Assembly: GCA_964386635.1 (NCBI GenBank)
Contig: CAYLRO010000046.1
Span: 1-18,291, forward strand
Direction of reading: 5' to 3'
Source: Sabulitectum sp964386635
Lineage (GTDB): Bacteria; Fermentibacterota; Fermentibacteria; Fermentibacterales; JCC-6
Length of the DNA stretch: 18,291 nt
Below are positions 15,897 to 18,291 of the stretch, piece after piece (position 1 is the stretch's first letter; each line of letters opens with the position of its first letter). The translations under genes and the position numbers were made by a program. The notes under the pieces were generated by a model, which saw only the letters and a program-made list of their open reading frames with translations, ran no database searches and had not been told where the DNA came from.

Positions 15897-15922
15897 AATA
15901 AGAAGGTAATGCTGATCGTCAA
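15895..15922 (-). promoter_or_regulatory. Predicted promoter of the tetR-efflux operon
   Basis: On the minus strand TTGACG (15922-15917, five of six bases) is 16 bp from TATTTT (15900-15895, four of six). The start point would be near 15888, giving a leader of about 25 bases with the ribosome site. The overlap with the palindrome supports both calls. Confidence 0.6.
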
Positions 15923-16045
15923 TAGATGATGGTTTCGGGAACTTACCCCCCCTTTCCGTGTTTGCCTATTTGTAATAGAATTGATGCCATTACATACGGG
16001 CATTCAGTTTCGTATTAACAGGCACTCATAAATGAAAGGTACAGA

Positions 16046-18061
16046 ATGACACTATTCCTGCAGCTTTCCGTAGTTCTGCTTTCTCTGCAGGGAGCAGACA
16101 TCAGTTTTTCCCTTGATCCAGCTGATGTGGAGTTCACAGATTTTCGTGGAGAGGAAGTTGTTTACATTCCCGGTGGATCAGCTCCATTCGAGAATGGTGA
16201 CCCCTCACTGCCAGGCGTTAGCTACTCCATGGTAATTCCTCAGGGAACCAGCCTTGAAGATGTACAGGTTGAAATTCTGTCAACTGTTGAGCTTCCAGGC
16301 ATACACAGAATAGCACCGGTTCTTTCCATTCCTCTTAATGAGTCCATGCCTGTTTTGATTCCTCACTCCGATAACTATTCAAGGGGCTCATTTCCCGCAG
16401 TATCTATTCACAACATTAACACCGGTAACAAAACCGGTTTCAGGATTGCCTCATTCAGCTTTGTGCCTTTCACCTGGGATCCGGCAACGGGCAAACTGTC
16501 AGTAGTCACCAGTGCCAGGCTCACCACTGTTACCGGAGAAGCCATTGATGCAAGAGAGCTTTCTCTCACTGACAATCAGATCAGAATGGCTACCGGTACT
16601 CTGGAGAATCTGGTTCAGAATCCCGAGATGCTTACAGCCTACGCTCCGGTTTCCACAGGTGGCTTTGACGGAGCTCCCTGGGTGGTCATCGCTGACGAAT
16701 CCCATCAGGAATCCCTTCAGCCTCTTATCGACCTCAGGGCAACGACACACGGTTCCGAATTTGTTACCACTCAGTGGATCTATGCCAATTACACAGGCAG
16801 AGACACACAGGAGCAGATCAGAAATTACCTTATCGACGCTTACGAGAACCAGGGTCTTGTTTATGCACTCATAGTGGGTGATGAAGGTGAAACCACAAGA
16901 TTCTCCATGCTGAATATCGGTGGCAACATAATGGACTCGGTTTCTGATCTTTACTACAGTGACCTGGATGGCGACTGGGATTTCGACGGAGACAGTAACT
17001 TCGGTGAGTTGAACGATAACATCGATTACTATTCCGATATCTACGTGGGCAGATACAGCACAAACATGACTGCAAGACTTGAGATAATGGTGAACAGAAC
17101 GGTTGCATATGAAACAACCGCTCCTGCAGGTGACTGGCAGACAACAGCCGTTCTCTGCGGCGCAGGTCTCTGGCCTGAATCAGGTTACTGGGGTTCTTTC
17201 CTCTGTGACTCTGTTGATCTGAGAATTCCCAGTTCCTGGACGGTACACAAGCTTTATGAAGATTATTCTTCGCATCCGAACAACCAGATCGATCTTCTTA
17301 ACACCGGCGCATCTTTCTGCCTTCCTACCGGTCACGGTTTCGAGAACGGAATCTACTGGTACTACAATTCACCTACAGATATGATCTCCACTGCAAACTA
17401 TTCCGATCTTACCAACGGCAGTATGCCCACAGTGTTCCATTCCATCGCCTGCCTTTCAGGAAGCATTCAGAACATCGCCTCAATCGCTGAGAGACTGATG
17501 TTCGGAACAAACGGCGGTGCTGTGGCTGTGATGTTCAACTCCAACAATGGCTGGGGTGCACCTCCTAATATGGGAGCCAGTGAGTGGCTTGACCTGTATT
17601 TCTCCGAAGTTCTCTTTGTGCAGGAAGAATACGAGATCGGCGTGGCTCACTCTCTCTCGAAGGATCAGTTCAAAGCAAATGTCAGCATAGCCATGCAGAA
17701 CTGGGTAATCCAGGAAAACAACCTTCTCGGTGACCCTGCTCTCAGATTCATTGCCGGCCAGATGGGTATTGAAGAGGGCCAGGGAGCATCGTCCGTAGTT
17801 TCTCCTGTTGTTTTCTCTCCCAGTCCCAATCCGGTTGCAGGAAACTGTGCCATTGGTTACAACATGCCTGTTGACGGCAACGCTCAGGTAGCTGTCTACG
17901 ATGTTTCCGGAAGAGTTGCTGCAACAGTTCACACAGGACCTCTTGGTGCCGGTCAGGGAAGCCTCAGTTTTGATGCTTCAAATCTTCCCACTGGCTGTTA
18001 CAGCATAGTGATCTCTTCTCAGGCAGGTTCTTCTGCCGCGCAGATGCTGGTTCTTCACTAG
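16046..18061 (+). CDS. Secreted C25-family (gingipain-like) cysteine peptidase with T9SS sorting domain
   Basis: A 671-residue exported protein. A hydrophobic N-terminus (MTLFLQLSVVLLSLQGA) acts as signal peptide, though it lacks the usual Lys/Arg. Residues about 20-200 resemble the C25 propeptide (GDPSLPGVSYSMVIPQG). The peptidase domain (about 205-575) contains the C25 strand YSDIYVGRYS, His430 in LPTGHGFENG and Cys469 in HSIACLSGSI, placed like the catalytic His and Cys of gingipains. An acidic D-x-D-x-D loop (YSDLDGDWDFDGD) may bind calcium. Residues about 593-671 form a type A C-terminal sorting domain: SPNPV, then VAVYDVSGRV, a Gly-rich turn, LPTGCYSI, and QMLVLH at the end. This directs export by the type IX system and surface attachment or release. 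The ATG is the first possible start after an in-frame stop, with AAAGG six bases ahead. It is followed by a strong terminator and appears monocistronic. Arg or Lys specificity cannot be read. Confidence 0.88.
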   Translation: MTLFLQLSVVLLSLQGADISFSLDPADVEFTDFRGEEVVYIPGGSAPFENGDPSLPGVSYSMVIPQGTSLEDVQVEILSTVELPGIHRIAPVLSIPLNESMPVLIPHSDNYSRGSFPAVSIHNINTGNKTGFRIASFSFVPFTWDPATGKLSVVTSARLTTVTGEAIDARELSLTDNQIRMATGTLENLVQNPEMLTAYAPVSTGGFDGAPWVVIADESHQESLQPLIDLRATTHGSEFVTTQWIYANYTGRDTQEQIRNYLIDAYENQGLVYALIVGDEGETTRFSMLNIGGNIMDSVSDLYYSDLDGDWDFDGDSNFGELNDNIDYYSDIYVGRYSTNMTARLEIMVNRTVAYETTAPAGDWQTTAVLCGAGLWPESGYWGSFLCDSVDLRIPSSWTVHKLYEDYSSHPNNQIDLLNTGASFCLPTGHGFENGIYWYYNSPTDMISTANYSDLTNGSMPTVFHSIACLSGSIQNIASIAERLMFGTNGGAVAVMFNSNNGWGAPPNMGASEWLDLYFSEVLFVQEEYEIGVAHSLSKDQFKANVSIAMQNWVIQENNLLGDPALRFIAGQMGIEEGQGASSVVSPVVFSPSPNPVAGNCAIGYNMPVDGNAQVAVYDVSGRVAATVHTGPLGAGQGSLSFDASNLPTGCYSIVISSQAGSSAAQMLVLH

Positions 18062-18078
18062 AAGATAAATTACTGCAG

Positions 18079-18108
18079 GGGTCGCCGGGAAACCGGCGGC
18101 CCTTTTTT
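18079..18108 (+). terminator. Rho-independent terminator after the C25 peptidase gene
   Basis: GGGTCGCCGG (18079-18088) pairs with CCGGCGGCCC (18093-18102), all Watson-Crick but for one T-G pair, around a GAAA tetraloop. Six T residues (18103-18108) follow directly. It starts 17 bp past the stop codon. Confidence 0.95.
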
Positions 18109-18291
18109 AAACACTGCTGTAATAACACTCAGATTGTTTTTCCGGAGTAAGTTATGTAAAGACACATCCAGCTGGTAATAAAGTTGTTTTACAGAATAGC
18201 CGGACTGTTGAAAGAGATGGATACTTTTTCAACCAGATTATCAGAAACCGTTAGTGCTTGTTTTTTCAACAGGTTCAATTTCAATTCTCTC
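18109..18291. other. AT-rich intergenic end of window, no gene seen
   Basis: No open frame of note, tRNA or clear promoter was found in these 183 bases. A seven-base inverted repeat, GTTGAAA (18207-18213) with TTTCAAC (18227-18233), is present and TTTTTTCAACAGG recurs at about 18262-18274, but neither supports a call. It is probably the upstream region of the next gene. Confidence 0.5.

Noticed and set aside
15863..16003. Extended N-terminus of the TetR regulator from 16003
   Set aside because: It would add 47 residues before the HTH and place the operator and promoter inside coding sequence; 15862 gives normal family length.
16032..16049. Five-codon frame (MKGTE) ending in TGA that overlaps the C25 ATG as ATGA
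   Set aside because: It could be a coupling leader peptide, but it is too short to separate from chance and has no ribosome site of its own.
18207..18233. Inverted repeat GTTGAAA / TTTCAAC near the window end
   Set aside because: Seven pairs over a 13-base loop in AT-rich sequence is expected by chance; no associated gene is visible.

Overview
The window looks like chromosomal DNA from a diderm (LPS-type cell envelope) bacterium, most likely in the FCB group or an allied candidate phylum (a Fermentibacterota-like lineage would fit). This is inferred from four things: a TamB-type envelope protein, a C25 (gingipain-like) protease with a C-terminal type IX secretion sorting domain, a DUF5777-like beta-barrel protein, and a tripartite RND efflux operon. 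No rRNA, tRNA, phage, transposon or CRISPR locus is visible. Coding density is high and gaps are short (none over 300 bases). Genes fall into compact operons with ATGA overlaps and mostly clear Shine-Dalgarno sites.

Layout. (1) Positions 1-3262 (+): the 3' part of a large tamB-like gene, cut by the window edge, with a 213-bp internal tandem duplication. (2) 3461-5211 (+): ettA, an ABC-F translation factor, with an extended -10 promoter placed so that its mRNA may be leaderless, followed by a strong terminator. (3) 5220-7714: a small envelope module. A minus-strand operon encodes two DOMON lipoproteins and a beta-barrel outer-membrane protein; a third DOMON protein, with a cleavable signal peptide, is transcribed divergently. 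All three DOMON proteins keep a Met/His pair that could ligate heme b. This is the best candidate for a little-described system. (4) 7832-9577 (-): a PAS-PAS-GAF-PAS sensor with no output domain. (5) 9622-9790: a 45-bp tandem array of three full copies and a partial one, fused to a perfect 12-bp hairpin that ends the next operon. (6) 9799-15922 (-): an efflux operon in the order tetR, tolC-like, adaptor, RND pump, with a perfect palindromic operator overlapping its own promoter. (7) 16046-18108 (+): a secreted C25 peptidase with a sorting domain and a textbook terminator. The last 183 bases show no gene.

How it fits together. Most genes serve the cell envelope: lipid transport or outer-membrane assembly (TamB), export of toxic compounds under TetR control, a secreted protease, and a heme/beta-barrel module that may carry electrons or bind ligands at the outer membrane. 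EttA is the only clearly cytoplasmic housekeeping gene. Functions are from reading motifs by eye; no database search was possible.
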